A stretch of DNA of 64,000 nucleotides from Cellulomonas telluris. GTDB lineage: Bacteria > Actinomycetota > Actinomycetes > Actinomycetales > Cellulomonadaceae. A model generated the notes under the pieces. That model worked only from the letters and a program-made list of their open reading frames with translations, was not told the DNA's origin and ran no database searches. The stretch is taken from contig NZ_QXFN01000001.1 in the NCBI RefSeq assembly GCF_004886325.1, forward strand, positions 620,001-684,000, in the 5' to 3' direction. Shown piece by piece: positions 1 to 8,698 of this stretch. How positions within the stretch are numbered: position 1 is the stretch's first letter; every line of letters begins with the position of its first letter. Made by a program: the position numbers and the translations under genes.

Positions 1-1846
1 CCACCATGCGGCGCTCGCGGTCGGCGGAGTTGGCGCACCGCACGTACACGGGCTTCGGGCCGGTGCGGGGCACGCGGGTCGGGCGGTCGCCGCGGGCCGT
101 GGCGCCCTCGATGTCGGCGAACTCGTCGTCGGCGACCAGCATCGACGCGAACTGCACGATCTCGGCGGTGTTCCGGTAGTTCACGTCGAGGACCACGCCG
201 CGCCCGGCGACGGAGACGCCCGCCTCGGCGAGCGTGAACCCGCCGGGGTAGATCGTCTGCTGGCCGTCGCCGACGAGCGTGAGGCCGTCGGGAGCGTCCC
301 CGACGAGGGCGTGCAGCATGCGGATCATCACGCACGAGAGGTCCTGCGCCTCGTCGACGATCACGGCCGTGTACGGCTCCGCGGGCGGCTGCCGGCGCAG
401 CTCGGCCTCGGCGAGCGCGATCTGGTCGGCGAAGTCGTGCACGCCGCGCGTGCGCAGCTCCGCCTCGTACGCCTGGTACAGGTCCCACACGACGCGCCGC
501 TGCTGCGGGCCGAGCCGGTGCCGGCGGCCGAGGCGCGGCAGGTCCGCGTACTGCTCCCAGCGGGTCAGGCCGCGGCCCTTGATGACGTGGACGACCTCGT
601 CGTGCCAGTAGTCCTGCTCGTGGCGGTCGGTGTCGATGATGCTGCCGCCTGCGACGCGGCCCCACGCGGTGGTCCACGCGGCGGTGATCTGCTTGCCGTC
701 GATGCGGCACTGCACCCCGCGCTCGTCGAGGATCCGCTTGGCGGTCTCGTGCACACCGGCGAACTCGACACGGCCCACGACGTCCGGCGCGAGCCGGGTG
801 AGCAGCTGGCGCAGCACGTCGGGGAGCGTGCGGATGTAGGTGGTGACGAGCACTCGCCCCTGGCGGGTGCGCGCCAGGTACGCGGCCCGATGCAGCCCGA
901 CCACCGTCTTGCCGGTGCCCGCGGCGCCGCGGATCCGGGACGGTCCGTTGAACGAGCGCCGGACCACGCGCGCCTGCGCGGGGTGCAGGAACGCCATCCA
1001 CTCCTCGACGGGGGCGGCCATCAGGCCCTCGAGCAGGGCGGCCTGCACGGTCGCCTCGTCGAGCAGCGGCTCGATGGTGAACGTCGCGGGGTCGTCCGGC
1101 GCCGGCAGCGTCGGCGCCGCGGCGTCAGGTGCGGGGTGCGGGGTCGGGATCAGCGGCACCGTCGACGTGGTCGGGACCAGTGGTGCCGTGGTGGGGGCGG
1201 GCGTCCCGGCGGGCGGGGCGGGGAGCACCGGCTCCGGCAGGGTCGTGCTCACGGGCGCCGGCGCGCCCACCTGGCGGAACCAGCCGAGCGCGTGCGTGAG
1301 GACCACGTCGACCTGGGCGGGCGTGAGCCGCTGACCGTGCCGGGCGACGAGCTGCAGCACGTCCCGCTCACCCACGACGCGGACCGGGCCGACGCGCTCG
1401 TCGACACCCCCGCGGCCCGCGAGCACCGCGACCGCGTGCACCTCGCCGGGGGCGAGGCCGACCTCGGCGAGCTCGCCCTCGGTGCGGTACGCGAGGTCGG
1501 CGAGGGCCATGAGGTCGTCGGTGACGTCGGCGTCGCCGCGGTGGATGCGGTCGCCGACGATCGACACCTCCGCCCAGGCCTTGGTGTCGACGACGAACAC
1601 ACCACCGGGGCCGATCACGACCATGTCCACCTGGGCGCGCCGGCTGCCGGGCCACTGACGGTCGGCGAGCAGGTGGTAGCCGGCGGCCGCCAGCGGTGCG
1701 AGCGCGCGTGCGGTCCGCTGCTCGGTCGCCGACGCCAGGCCGTAGCTCGCCGCCGCGCGACGGGCGTCCGCCGCGGCCTTCTCGTGCGCCGACGCGAGCA
1801 GCAGCTGACGCTGCGCCTCGCTCGCCGCGGAGTCCCCTGCGGGCAT
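1..1846 (-). CDS. NERD-domain UvrD/Rep-like DNA helicase (3' part outside window)
   Basis: Visible 615 residues begin at an ATG with GGAGG 8 nt upstream; the gene runs off the left edge, so the last helicase motifs are not seen. An N-terminal NERD (nuclease-related) domain spans about residues 35-160, with a VDMVVIGPGGVFVVDTKAW stretch holding the acidic and lysine residues typical of the fold. A Pro/Thr-rich linker follows. A superfamily 1 helicase core starts near residue 290: Walker A GAAGTGKTVV at about 305 and the Walker B box VDEAQD at about 493. The family is thought to process DNA using ATP, with the NERD part as a possible nuclease; its physiological role is poorly known. The MFS gene is 193 bp upstream on the same strand. 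Function as a helicase is well supported, nuclease activity is inference. Confidence 0.9.
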   Translation of the reverse strand, partial: MPAGDSAASEAQRQLLLASAHEKAAADARRAAASYGLASATEQRTARALAPLAAAGYHLLADRQWPGSRRAQVDMVVIGPGGVFVVDTKAWAEVSIVGDRIHRGDADVTDDLMALADLAYRTEGELAEVGLAPGEVHAVAVLAGRGGVDERVGPVRVVGERDVLQLVARHGQRLTPAQVDVVLTHALGWFRQVGAPAPVSTTLPEPVLPAPPAGTPAPTTAPLVPTTSTVPLIPTPHPAPDAAAPTLPAPDDPATFTIEPLLDEATVQAALLEGLMAAPVEEWMAFLHPAQARVVRRSFNGPSRIRGAAGTGKTVVGLHRAAYLARTRQGRVLVTTYIRTLPDVLRQLLTRLAPDVVGRVEFAGVHETAKRILDERGVQCRIDGKQITAAWTTAWGRVAGGSIIDTDRHEQDYWHDEVVHVIKGRGLTRWEQYADLPRLGRRHRLGPQQRRVVWDLYQAYEAELRTRGVHDFADQIALAEAELRRQPPAEPYTAVIVDEAQDLSCVMIRMLHALVGDAPDGLTLVGDGQQTIYPGGFTLAEAGVSVAGRGVVLDVNYRNTAEIVQFASMLVADDEFADIEGATARGDRPTRVPRTGPKPVYVRCANSADRERRMV

Positions 1847-2039
1847 GTGGAAGTCCTCCCTGCTCACGGCCCTATCGGCTGGCAGGGCGCCCACCATGAG
1901 CGGCGGCCGGGCGAAGCACCCGAACACCGGGCGGCTGTGGCACGAGGGACGCCGACGCGGCGACCGGCGCGACCTGCGCCGCGGCGTCCGGCGGGGAGGG
2001 GAGCACCGCGCCCTGCGAGCCCGAGGACGCGTCGGGAGG

Positions 2040-3353
2040 TCAGCGCCCGGAGCGTCCGCGCTTCGGCGGCACCTCGGTCGAGGCGGAGATCGGGGTGGTG
2101 GGCGGGGCGACGGACTCGGCGGCCGCACCGGCCTCGCCGGCCGGCCCCGTGGCAGGTGCGCCGCCGAACCGCGGCGACACCGCCACCGCCGGCAGAAGCA
2201 GGAGCGCGGGGATGAGGAACGCCGGACCGAGACCGGGCCCCTCCGACAGCAGGCCCAGCGCGACGGCGCCGAGCATCGCGCCGACGTAGTTGAACAGGTT
2301 GATGCGGGCGATGACCTCGTCCAGCCGGTCGGGTGCGAGCTCGCCGGCCACCGAGAACGCCTGCGGCACGAGGGCACCGACGCCCACGCCGGTCAGCGCG
2401 AACCCGACGATCGCCGCCACCGGCGACGGCACGAGCGCGACCAGGCCCAGTCCGGCCACGGCCACGAGCACGGTCACGCCGACGACCTTGGCCCGCCCGA
2501 ACCGGCGCACGAGCGCGTCGCCGACGAGGCGCGACACCAGGACGGTGCCCTGGTACGCGGCGTACCCGAGCGGGGCGACCGTCGCCGCGGCGTCGAGGTG
2601 GTCCGCCAGGTACACCGTGCTCCAGCTGCTCACGGCCGAGTCGGCGACGAACGCGACGGCGACCATCGACCCGAACAGCCAGATGCCTGCACGCGGCAGC
2701 GGCGAACGGGAGCGACCCCGACCGGCCTCGGAGGGAGTGGCGACCGCGCTCGCGGCCGCCGCGGCGTCCGCGGTGGCCCGCGGGATGAGCGTGCCCCGGA
2801 TCGTGAGCGCGACGGCCGCGGCCACGCCGGCGGCCACGAGCAGCGCGACGACGGCACCGGTCGTCACGCCGAGGTTCGCCAGGACCGCCTGCGCCAGCGC
2901 CGCCAGGATCGCCGCCGCCGTCAGGCACGCGAAGAGCGTCGACATGATCGAGCGTCCCGCGAGGCGCTGCAGCAGGACGCCCTGCATGTTCGTCGACGCG
3001 TCGACCATGCCGAGCCCGATCGCGAACACGACGAACGCGCCGACCAGCGGCGGGACCGACGTCGCTGTCGTCACCAGCGCCAGACCGGCCGCCTGCAGCA
3101 GCAGGCCCGTGACGAGGGCGGCGCGGCTCGACCGACGCACGGCGACCCGCTCCGCCGTCACCGACCCGGCGGCGGCCAGCAGGGCGCCGAGGAGCAGCAC
3201 GATCGAGATCGTGGCGTCGTCGATGCCCGTGCGCGCCTTCAGGCCCGGCAGTGCCGTGACGACCGTGGCGTACCCGAAGCCCTGCGCGGCGTACGCGGCA
3301 CCGACGGACGCCCGCGTCCGCCATGGTGTGGACGTCGTCGTCGTGACCGACAT
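2040..3353 (-). CDS. MFS transporter, YbjJ-like
   Basis: A 437-residue hydrophobic protein with about 12 membrane segments, the normal size for a major facilitator. The segment GMVDASTNMQG about a third of the way in resembles the YbjJ branch of the superfamily, whose substrates are mostly unknown. The start is the ATG opening MSVTTTTS, because GGGGAG lies 7-8 nt upstream; the frame remains open further upstream but without composition of a membrane protein. Charged loops rich in Arg separate the helices on the cytoplasmic side. It is transcribed toward the NERD helicase but the 193-bp gap makes co-transcription uncertain. The substrate cannot be told from sequence. Confidence 0.88.
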   Translation of the reverse strand: MSVTTTTSTPWRTRASVGAAYAAQGFGYATVVTALPGLKARTGIDDATISIVLLLGALLAAAGSVTAERVAVRRSSRAALVTGLLLQAAGLALVTTATSVPPLVGAFVVFAIGLGMVDASTNMQGVLLQRLAGRSIMSTLFACLTAAAILAALAQAVLANLGVTTGAVVALLVAAGVAAAVALTIRGTLIPRATADAAAAASAVATPSEAGRGRSRSPLPRAGIWLFGSMVAVAFVADSAVSSWSTVYLADHLDAAATVAPLGYAAYQGTVLVSRLVGDALVRRFGRAKVVGVTVLVAVAGLGLVALVPSPVAAIVGFALTGVGVGALVPQAFSVAGELAPDRLDEVIARINLFNYVGAMLGAVALGLLSEGPGLGPAFLIPALLLLPAVAVSPRFGGAPATGPAGEAGAAAESVAPPTTPISASTEVPPKRGRSGR

Positions 3354-3582
3354 GTGTGCTCCCCCTGCTCGTGGACGCCGCGGTCCGACGCCCGGGGGGA
3401 GGCTACGTGCTCGGGCGCCGGAACGGGAGGGGACGGACAGATCGGCGACACGGGACGGGACGGACAGATCGAGGAGTGCGCCGGCTCCGGGCCGACGTGC
3501 CCCGGACGGCCGGTGCCGCGTCCTGCCCCCACCGCTACCGTGCGTGCTGCCCGTCGTCGCGGGCCCGGACGGAAGGACGCGT

Positions 3583-4050
3583 GTGCCCCCCACACCCGAC
3601 CCGGCGGACGTGCTCGTCTTCCTCGAGCTCGGAGCCGGCGCGACCGGTCAGGTCGCCGGGACCCTCGACCGGAGGACGGGAGTGCTGACGCCGACCCGCC
3701 GGACCACGCGCACCCGTCCCCTGCTGGTCGACCGGCGCGCGCACGTCCTGCTCGTCGCCCACCGGCGGGGCGTGAACCTGTCGGTCGAGCGGTGGAGGGG
3801 CGCGCGGCGTGCGGTCGTCCCGCTCGTCCGGGTGCACGAGGAGCACGAGGCGAGCCAGTCGGCCGAGCTGTTCGCCGAGCTCGCGGTCGAGCTGGACCGG
3901 CGCAACCCGCGCGACGTACCCCGCACCGTGGTCATGCTCCGCGACCAGGCGCGCTGGCTGGCGGACGGCCACTCCGTCCGGACCTCCCCCCTGACGACCG
4001 TGCCGCGGGGCAGCGTGCTGGACCTCGTCGGCTTCCCGGTGGACTGGTGA
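3583..4050 (+). CDS. Conserved hypothetical protein, first gene of a two-gene unit
   Basis: A 155-residue soluble protein starting at GTG with GGAAGG about 6 nt upstream. The start codon is preceded by a plausible -10 (TACCGT near 3535). It has no signal peptide or membrane segment, is rich in Arg and Val, and shows a pattern of beta strands (VLVFLELGAGATGQVAGTL, RAHVLLVAHRRGVNLSV) followed by a helix (SAELFAELAVEL). I do not recognise a family. The stop codon overlaps the GTG of the next gene (GTGA), indicating translational coupling and a shared job with that membrane protein. Confidence 0.75.
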   Translation: MPPTPDPADVLVFLELGAGATGQVAGTLDRRTGVLTPTRRTTRTRPLLVDRRAHVLLVAHRRGVNLSVERWRGARRAVVPLVRVHEEHEASQSAELFAELAVELDRRNPRDVPRTVVMLRDQARWLADGHSVRTSPLTTVPRGSVLDLVGFPVDW

Positions 4051-4715
4051 GCGGCACGACGGGCGCGGCCGGCACGGTGCGCGTCCCCGCGCTGCGCACA
4101 CGCGCGTCTGCGCGTGCGACCGCCACGACGGCAGCGGTCGTGCTCGTGGTGACGGCGTGGACCGCGTTGACGCAGCCCGAGAGCCGGGTCGGCGTGGCCG
4201 TCGGGCTCGTGGTGCTCGCGGTGGTCGCGCTCGTCGTGCGGCGGGCGTCGGCGTCCCTCGACCTCGAGGCCGGCGTCCTCGTCACGCGACGGATGGGCCT
4301 GCGTCGTGAGGTGCCGCTGGTGCCCGGGACGCACACCGCCCTCGTGCCGGACGGCAGCGGCACGCTGCTGCTCACGCTCCGCCCTCGCGACGCCGCGCGG
4401 GAGTCGGTCCAGGTGCTGGCGGTCACCGACACGCTCGTCGCGTCCCAGCCGGCCGAGGTCCTCACCGCGCTCGCGGACTCCCTCGAGCAGCACGTCGGAC
4501 CCGCGACGCGCGGCGTGGTGCGCGCGCTGCGTGGGCAGGCCGAGCACGTGGCCGGCGGCGGCACGCCGCAGATGTCACCCCTGGCGGAGTGGTTGAGCCG
4601 CGGAGCGCCTGGCGGCGCCGCCGCGCGGCGGGCCGGCGGCCGTGGTGCGGGGAACGGCCGTGACCCGGACGGCGACCGGGGCGCGGAGGGCGACCGGCCG
4701 GGACGCCCCGGCTGA
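4047..4715 (+). CDS. Hypothetical two-TM membrane protein coupled to the preceding gene
   Basis: A 222-residue protein starting at a GTG that overlaps the upstream stop by 4 nt. Residues about 27-44 and 50-65 are two hydrophobic helices separated by a short loop, followed by a soluble domain with alternating strands (AGVLVTRRMGLRREVPLVPG, GTLLLTLRPR) that resembles the layout of bacterial PH-like membrane proteins, although I cannot confirm that family. The last 35 residues are a low-complexity Gly/Arg/Asp tail. No known function. It is convergent with the alpha/beta hydrolase gene 37 bp downstream. Confidence 0.75.
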   Translation: MSGTTGAAGTVRVPALRTRASARATATTAAVVLVVTAWTALTQPESRVGVAVGLVVLAVVALVVRRASASLDLEAGVLVTRRMGLRREVPLVPGTHTALVPDGSGTLLLTLRPRDAARESVQVLAVTDTLVASQPAEVLTALADSLEQHVGPATRGVVRALRGQAEHVAGGGTPQMSPLAEWLSRGAPGGAAARRAGGRGAGNGRDPDGDRGAEGDRPGRPG

Positions 4716-4752
4716 CCTCCGGACGACGTCCTGCCGACCGGACCGCGCCGCG

Positions 4753-5472
4753 TCAGGCCGCCGCGGTCCGGTCCACCTCGGCGCGCAGCACCTCGCCCAG
4801 GTCGTCCGGGCGCGTGAGCTGCGGCCAGTGCCCGGTGGGCAGGTCGACGTAGGTGACGTCCTCGACCGTCCCGAGCTCCGCGAACATCGGTGCGCCGCTC
4901 TCCAGGTAGCGCTGCATCTCGGCGGACGGGAACTCGCACGCCACGACGGTGACGGGCACGCGGTAGCGCGCGGACGAGTCGGAGAGCTGCTGCGGGTCGC
5001 TCGCGACGCGCGCGGGCACGGGCTTGGCGATCGCCCGGAACTGCTCGCGCAGCGTCTCGTCGAGGTCCCTCAGGTCGGCGTCCTCGAACGCCTCCCAGGC
5101 CGGCAGCGGCAGCGAGTCCCCGACGACGGGCAGCTCGTCGTTGATGACGCCGCCGTGCCCGGTGGGCCAGCTGTCGACGTAGACCGCGCGCGCCACGCGG
5201 TCGGGTCGTGCGTCGACGACCGCGTGGATGACGGTGCCGCCGCCGGAGTGGCCGACGAGCACGACCGGGCCGTCGACCCCGTCGACCACCGCCACGACCG
5301 CGTCCACCCAGTCCCGCAGGCCGAGGCGGGCGTGGGCGGCGAGGTCGGCGCCGTCCTCGACGCCGGGCAGCGTGACGGGGTGCACGCGGTGCCCCGCGGC
5401 GACGAGCGGAGGGGTGACGGCGTCCCACGACGACGCGTCGAGCCAGAACCCGGGAACCAGGATGACGTCCAT
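4753..5472 (-). CDS. Alpha/beta-fold hydrolase
   Basis: 239 residues from the ATG of MDVILVPGFWLDASSWDAV; the frame is open 45 codons further upstream, but that extension lacks the family's composition, while the strand-loop VPGFW at the very N terminus is where this family normally begins. The nucleophile elbow is VGHSGGG (Ser near residue 81), a catalytic Asp/Glu is expected around the VVACEFPSAEM segment, and the catalytic His is in DLPTGHWPQ near the C terminus. This is the arrangement of small esterases and related salicylate-esterase-like hydrolases; the substrate is unknown. It is transcribed divergently from the NERD gene to its right. Confidence 0.9.
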   Translation of the reverse strand: MDVILVPGFWLDASSWDAVTPPLVAAGHRVHPVTLPGVEDGADLAAHARLGLRDWVDAVVAVVDGVDGPVVLVGHSGGGTVIHAVVDARPDRVARAVYVDSWPTGHGGVINDELPVVGDSLPLPAWEAFEDADLRDLDETLREQFRAIAKPVPARVASDPQQLSDSSARYRVPVTVVACEFPSAEMQRYLESGAPMFAELGTVEDVTYVDLPTGHWPQLTRPDDLGEVLRAEVDRTAAA

Positions 5473-5644
5473 GTGACGCACGTTACGGGTGACCACCGAC
5501 ATCGCGGCCGCGAGCCGACCCCAGCCCGCCGATGGGCTCGGCGGTCCACCGTTCGGACCTGTCTGCGGAATCGGGTTGCCGCCCGGCGTGACGCTCGGCA
5601 CGCTCACGAGAGCAACTCACTCGTCCGATCGAAGAGGCATGGGC

Positions 5645-6499
5645 ATGACGACCGCGGGTGGCGCCGAGCGCGAGACGCACGGGGGCGCGACGAACGGCTC
5701 CCCGGCGTGCGCGGAGGCGGAGCCGCGCGCCGCCCTGGCGGCCCCGCCCACGCCGCGGCGGCGCCCGCAGGAGCAGTGGTCGGCGCAGCAGCCCTGGCTC
5801 GCGCAGCTGCCCCCCGAGCGGCTGGTCGCGGCGACCCTGCGCGGCCTGGAGCCGGAGGGCTGGACGTCCGTGCACGACGTGCACTGGCCCGGCCGACCGC
5901 TCGCGAACATCGACCACCTCGTGGTCGGGTCGGGCGGAGTCGTCGTCGTGCACACCGAGTCGTGGGCGGGGGACCTCAGCGTCACGGAGGGCGAGCTGCG
6001 CGTCGGCGAGCACGTCCGTACCGGGCAGGTCGCACGCGCGGCGCAGGCGGCCGCCGCCGTGACGGCCCTGCTCGCACCGCGGCACCGCACCGCCGTGCGC
6101 GCCGTCCTCTGCCTGGGCGACCGGTCCGACCCCGCGGTGCCGGTGGCCGGTGCGACCGTCGTCGGCCGGGCCGCCCTGCCCGGGTACCTGCGGTCCCTGC
6201 CGCCCCGGCTCACCCCGGCCGAGGTGAGCGGGCTCGCGCAGTACCTCGGCGTGCGCCTCGGCGGCACGCAGCCGCCGGAGATGCTGACGACCGCCGCGCT
6301 CCTCCCGCCGTCCCGGGCGGCGCGCCGCCGGGCGGTCCGCGCCGGCACCGACGTCCGCCCCGCTCCCACGGTCACGCACCCCGAGGCGGACCAGCGGCCC
6401 GGCAGCCGCGTGCGCAGCGCCCTCCTGCGCCTGCTGGTCGTCGCGACGACGGTGGGGGCCGGTGCCGCGGCGTTCGCGGTGCCCGTACCCGGGTTCTGA
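5645..6499 (+). CDS. NERD-domain protein with C-terminal membrane anchor
   Basis: 284 residues. Two ATGs lie 6 nt apart; the second (5645) is chosen because AAGAGG sits 7 nt upstream of it. A NERD domain covers about residues 50-200, with NIDHLVVGSGGVVVVHTESW matching the core of that nuclease-related fold, though the usual DTK is HTE here, so the presumed catalytic lysine is replaced. One hydrophobic segment near the C terminus (LLRLLVVATTVGAGAAAFAVPVPGF) suggests membrane anchoring. There is no helicase part, unlike the NERD protein at the left edge. Domain assignment is firm, activity is doubtful because of the substitution. Confidence 0.82.
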   Translation: MTTAGGAERETHGGATNGSPACAEAEPRAALAAPPTPRRRPQEQWSAQQPWLAQLPPERLVAATLRGLEPEGWTSVHDVHWPGRPLANIDHLVVGSGGVVVVHTESWAGDLSVTEGELRVGEHVRTGQVARAAQAAAAVTALLAPRHRTAVRAVLCLGDRSDPAVPVAGATVVGRAALPGYLRSLPPRLTPAEVSGLAQYLGVRLGGTQPPEMLTTAALLPPSRAARRRAVRAGTDVRPAPTVTHPEADQRPGSRVRSALLRLLVVATTVGAGAAAFAVPVPGF

Positions 6500-6526
6500 T
6501 CGCCCGGGGCGCCCGACGTCCTGCCG

Positions 6527-7153
6527 TCAGTCCCGCCCGCCCTCCGCGCCGGCCGCCCGGCCGCCCTCCACGCCGGTCGGTTGCCCGGGGCCCGCGTCGT
6601 ACCCGCACCCACCACCCGCGTCCAGCCGCCGCGCCCGCTCCGTCCGCCCGGCCCGCCGCCCCGGCAGGAGCCGCGCGCGACGCGGCAGCGCCGGCGGCAT
6701 GGTCCGCCCCGGCACGCCGTCGCCCGCGGGTCCGCCGTCGGCGGCCGGTCCGACGAGGGCGTCGAACACCTCGGTGGCGAGCGCGTCGGCCTCGGCGGCG
6801 ACGCGCGCGAGCATCTCGCGGCGGGCGGTCCCGCTGCGCACGACCGCGACGTCGAGCGCCTGCCGCAGCCGGTCGGCACGGCCGTCCCACGCCTCGGCCT
6901 GCACCGGGTCGTCCGCGTGCCGGTCCGCGGCCAGCCGGGCGACGAGGTCGATCGTCGCGGCGACCTGCCCCTCGGGGGAGCGGCGGCGCTGCGCGACGAG
7001 GACGGCGTCGCTCCAGGCCTCGAGCCGGCGCCGCACCGGGACGGCGATCTCCGGGTGCGCCCGCAGGTAGGCCGTCACCTGCCCGGACGCGGCCACCACC
7101 ATCGGCCCGTACCGCCGCACCATCGTCCACAGCCGCCGGCCGTCGGTCGCCAC
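6527..7153 (-). CDS. Conserved hypothetical protein
   Basis: 208 residues from a GTG with GGAGG 5 nt upstream; the frame stays open a long way further upstream only because of the base composition. The first 130 residues are Arg-rich amphipathic helices (MVRRYGPMVVAASGQVTAYLRAHPEIAVPVRRRLE) and the last 70 are a disordered Gly/Arg/Pro tail. No signal peptide. I do not recognise a characterised family. It is convergent with the NERD gene, with only 27 bp between stop codons, and divergent from the VOC gene. Confidence 0.65.
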   Translation of the reverse strand: MATDGRRLWTMVRRYGPMVVAASGQVTAYLRAHPEIAVPVRRRLEAWSDAVLVAQRRRSPEGQVAATIDLVARLAADRHADDPVQAEAWDGRADRLRQALDVAVVRSGTARREMLARVAAEADALATEVFDALVGPAADGGPAGDGVPGRTMPPALPRRARLLPGRRAGRTERARRLDAGGGCGYDAGPGQPTGVEGGRAAGAEGGRD

Positions 7154-7300
7154 GTGCACCTCCCACGACGTCGGCCGTCGCCCGGACCCGGCGTCCGCGG
7201 CCGTCGCGACCACCCTGCCGCGCCCCCGATGAGTTCGCGCGTCGTCGGGCGTCTGACCGGGTGTGCGCGCACGCAGCGCGTCGCCGACCTGGAGGACCTC

Positions 7301-7714
7301 ATGGCCATCACCCTCAACCCCTACCTCGGCTTCCGCGGGCAGGCCCGCGAGGCGCTCGAGTTCTACGCGTCGGTCCTCGGTGGGACGCCGGTGATCTCCA
7401 CGTTCGCCGAGTCGGGCGTGGCGGAGGCCGGCGACGGCGTCATGCACGGGCAGCTCGACGTCCCCGGTGGGCTGACGCTCATGGCGTCGGACGCGCCGCC
7501 GGAGATGCAGGTGCCGTCGGAGTCGTCCGTGGCGGTGTCGCTCAGCGGCGGGCCCGAGGACGCCGACACGCTGCGCCGCTGGTACGAGGGTCTGTCGGCC
7601 GGCGGCACGAACGTCCTGCCGCTCGAGCGGGCGCCGTGGGGCGACGAGTTCGGCATGTTCACGGACCGGTTCGGGACGAACTGGATGGTGAACATCGCGG
7701 GCGCGCAGGGGTAG
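7301..7714 (+). CDS. VOC-family protein, PhnB/3-demethylubiquinone-methyltransferase-like
   Basis: 137 residues with a GGAGG 5 nt before the ATG. The sequence MAITLNPYLGFRGQAREALE and the C-terminal FGMFTDRFGTNWMVN are hallmarks of the PhnB-like branch of the vicinal-oxygen-chelate (glyoxalase/bleomycin-resistance) fold. These proteins bind a divalent metal or small ligand in a two-module beta-alpha-beta-beta-beta barrel; most have no assigned substrate, and the name 3-demethylubiquinone methyltransferase is historical. The metal-coordinating residues are not all obvious. The gene stands alone; the ABC operon 55 bp downstream has its own promoter-like element. Confidence 0.88.
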   Translation: MAITLNPYLGFRGQAREALEFYASVLGGTPVISTFAESGVAEAGDGVMHGQLDVPGGLTLMASDAPPEMQVPSESSVAVSLSGGPEDADTLRRWYEGLSAGGTNVLPLERAPWGDEFGMFTDRFGTNWMVNIAGAQG

Positions 7715-7746
7715 CGCAGACAGGACGAGGGGTAGCGGGACTACGT

Positions 7747-7774
7747 CGGCATGTAGTACACCTACTACATGCCG
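7747..7774. promoter_or_regulatory. Perfect 11-bp inverted repeat spanning the ABC operon start codon
   Basis: The arms cggcatgtagt and actacatgccg are exact reverse complements with a 6-bp centre, and the right arm contains the ATG of the ABC ATPase gene. A nested GTAGT/ACTAC pair makes the symmetry strong. There is no Shine-Dalgarno before that ATG, so the transcript is probably leaderless and the repeat would lie over the promoter and transcription start. It looks like the operator of a dimeric repressor, possibly the small Xre-type protein encoded at the end of the operon. Symmetry is seen directly; the operator role is inferred. Confidence 0.65.
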
Positions 7775-8698
7775 ACCACAGCCGACCCCGCGATCCACGT
7801 CGACGGGCTCCGCATGTCCTACGGCGGGCGTGCGGTGCTCGACGGCGTCTCGTTCGACGTCCCCGGAGGGGTCGTCGCCCTCCTCGGCCCCAACGGCGCG
7901 GGGAAGACGACGACCGTCGAGATCCTCGAGGGCTTCCGCCGCCGCGCCGCGGGGACGGTCCGCGTGCTCGGGGCGGACCCGGAGCGCGCCGACGAGGCGT
8001 GGCGCGCCCGCGTCGGGGTCGTGCTGCAGTCGTGGCGCGACCACCGCCGCTGGCGCGTGCGCGAGCTGCTCGACCAGCTCGCCGCCGCGTACCGCCCCTA
8101 TGCCGACGTCCGCGGCCGCGGCCCCCGCGCGACCGACGAGCTGCTCGCGCGCGTCGGCCTCGCCGGCATCGGCTCCCAGCGCGTGCGGACCCTGTCCGGC
8201 GGGCAGCGGCGGCGCCTCGACGTCGCGATCGGGCTCGTCGGACGGCCGCAGCTGCTCGTGCTCGACGAGCCCACGGCCGGCCTGGACCCGGCGGCTCGCC
8301 GCGAGTTCCACGAGCTGCTGCACGAGGTCGTCGACGACGACGGCACGACCGTCCTGCTGACGACGCACGACCTCGCGGAGGCGGAGGTCGTGGCGGACCG
8401 CATCCTCGTCCTCGCCGGGGGGCGGATCGTCGCCGACGGCAGCCCGGAGGCGCTCGCGCGCGAGGTGGCCGGCCCGAGCGAGGTCCGCTGGACGGCCGCC
8501 GGCACCCGCCACCTGCACAGCACGCACGACCCCGTCGGCTTCAGCCGGTCGCTGCTCGCGGGCCCCGAGCCGGTGGAGGACCTCGAGGTCCGCCACGCGC
8601 GCCTCGAGGACGCGTACCTCGAGATCGTCCGCCGGCACGAGGCCGGCGAGACCCAGCCGGCGCCCGGCGCCCCGACCCGCACGGAGGCCCGGCGATGA
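7769..8698 (+). CDS. ABC transporter ATP-binding protein (ABC-2 type exporter)
   Basis: 309 residues. Walker A GPNGAGKTT lies near residue 38, the signature LSGGQRRRLDVAIGL near 138, Walker B LLVLDEPTAGLDP near 160 and the H-loop TTHD near 195. The C-terminal 80 residues form the accessory domain typical of drug and antibiotic exporters of the CcmA/DrrA type. It energises export through the permease encoded next, whose ATG overlaps this stop codon (ATGA). The start codon lies inside a perfect inverted repeat and has no Shine-Dalgarno, suggesting a leaderless, repressor-controlled transcript. The substrate is unknown; a small lipophilic molecule or drug is likely for the family. Confidence 0.93.
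   Translation: MPTTADPAIHVDGLRMSYGGRAVLDGVSFDVPGGVVALLGPNGAGKTTTVEILEGFRRRAAGTVRVLGADPERADEAWRARVGVVLQSWRDHRRWRVRELLDQLAAAYRPYADVRGRGPRATDELLARVGLAGIGSQRVRTLSGGQRRRLDVAIGLVGRPQLLVLDEPTAGLDPAARREFHELLHEVVDDDGTTVLLTTHDLAEAEVVADRILVLAGGRIVADGSPEALAREVAGPSEVRWTAAGTRHLHSTHDPVGFSRSLLAGPEPVEDLEVRHARLEDAYLEIVRRHEAGETQPAPGAPTRTEARR

Noticed and set aside
311-4715. Long open frames on the plus strand across the helicase and MFS genes
   Set aside because: They are antisense to genes with clear domain motifs, have Arg/Pro/Gly-dominated composition and arise because stop codons are rare in DNA this rich in GC. The same applies to other long antisense frames, for example opposite sbcC and hrpA.
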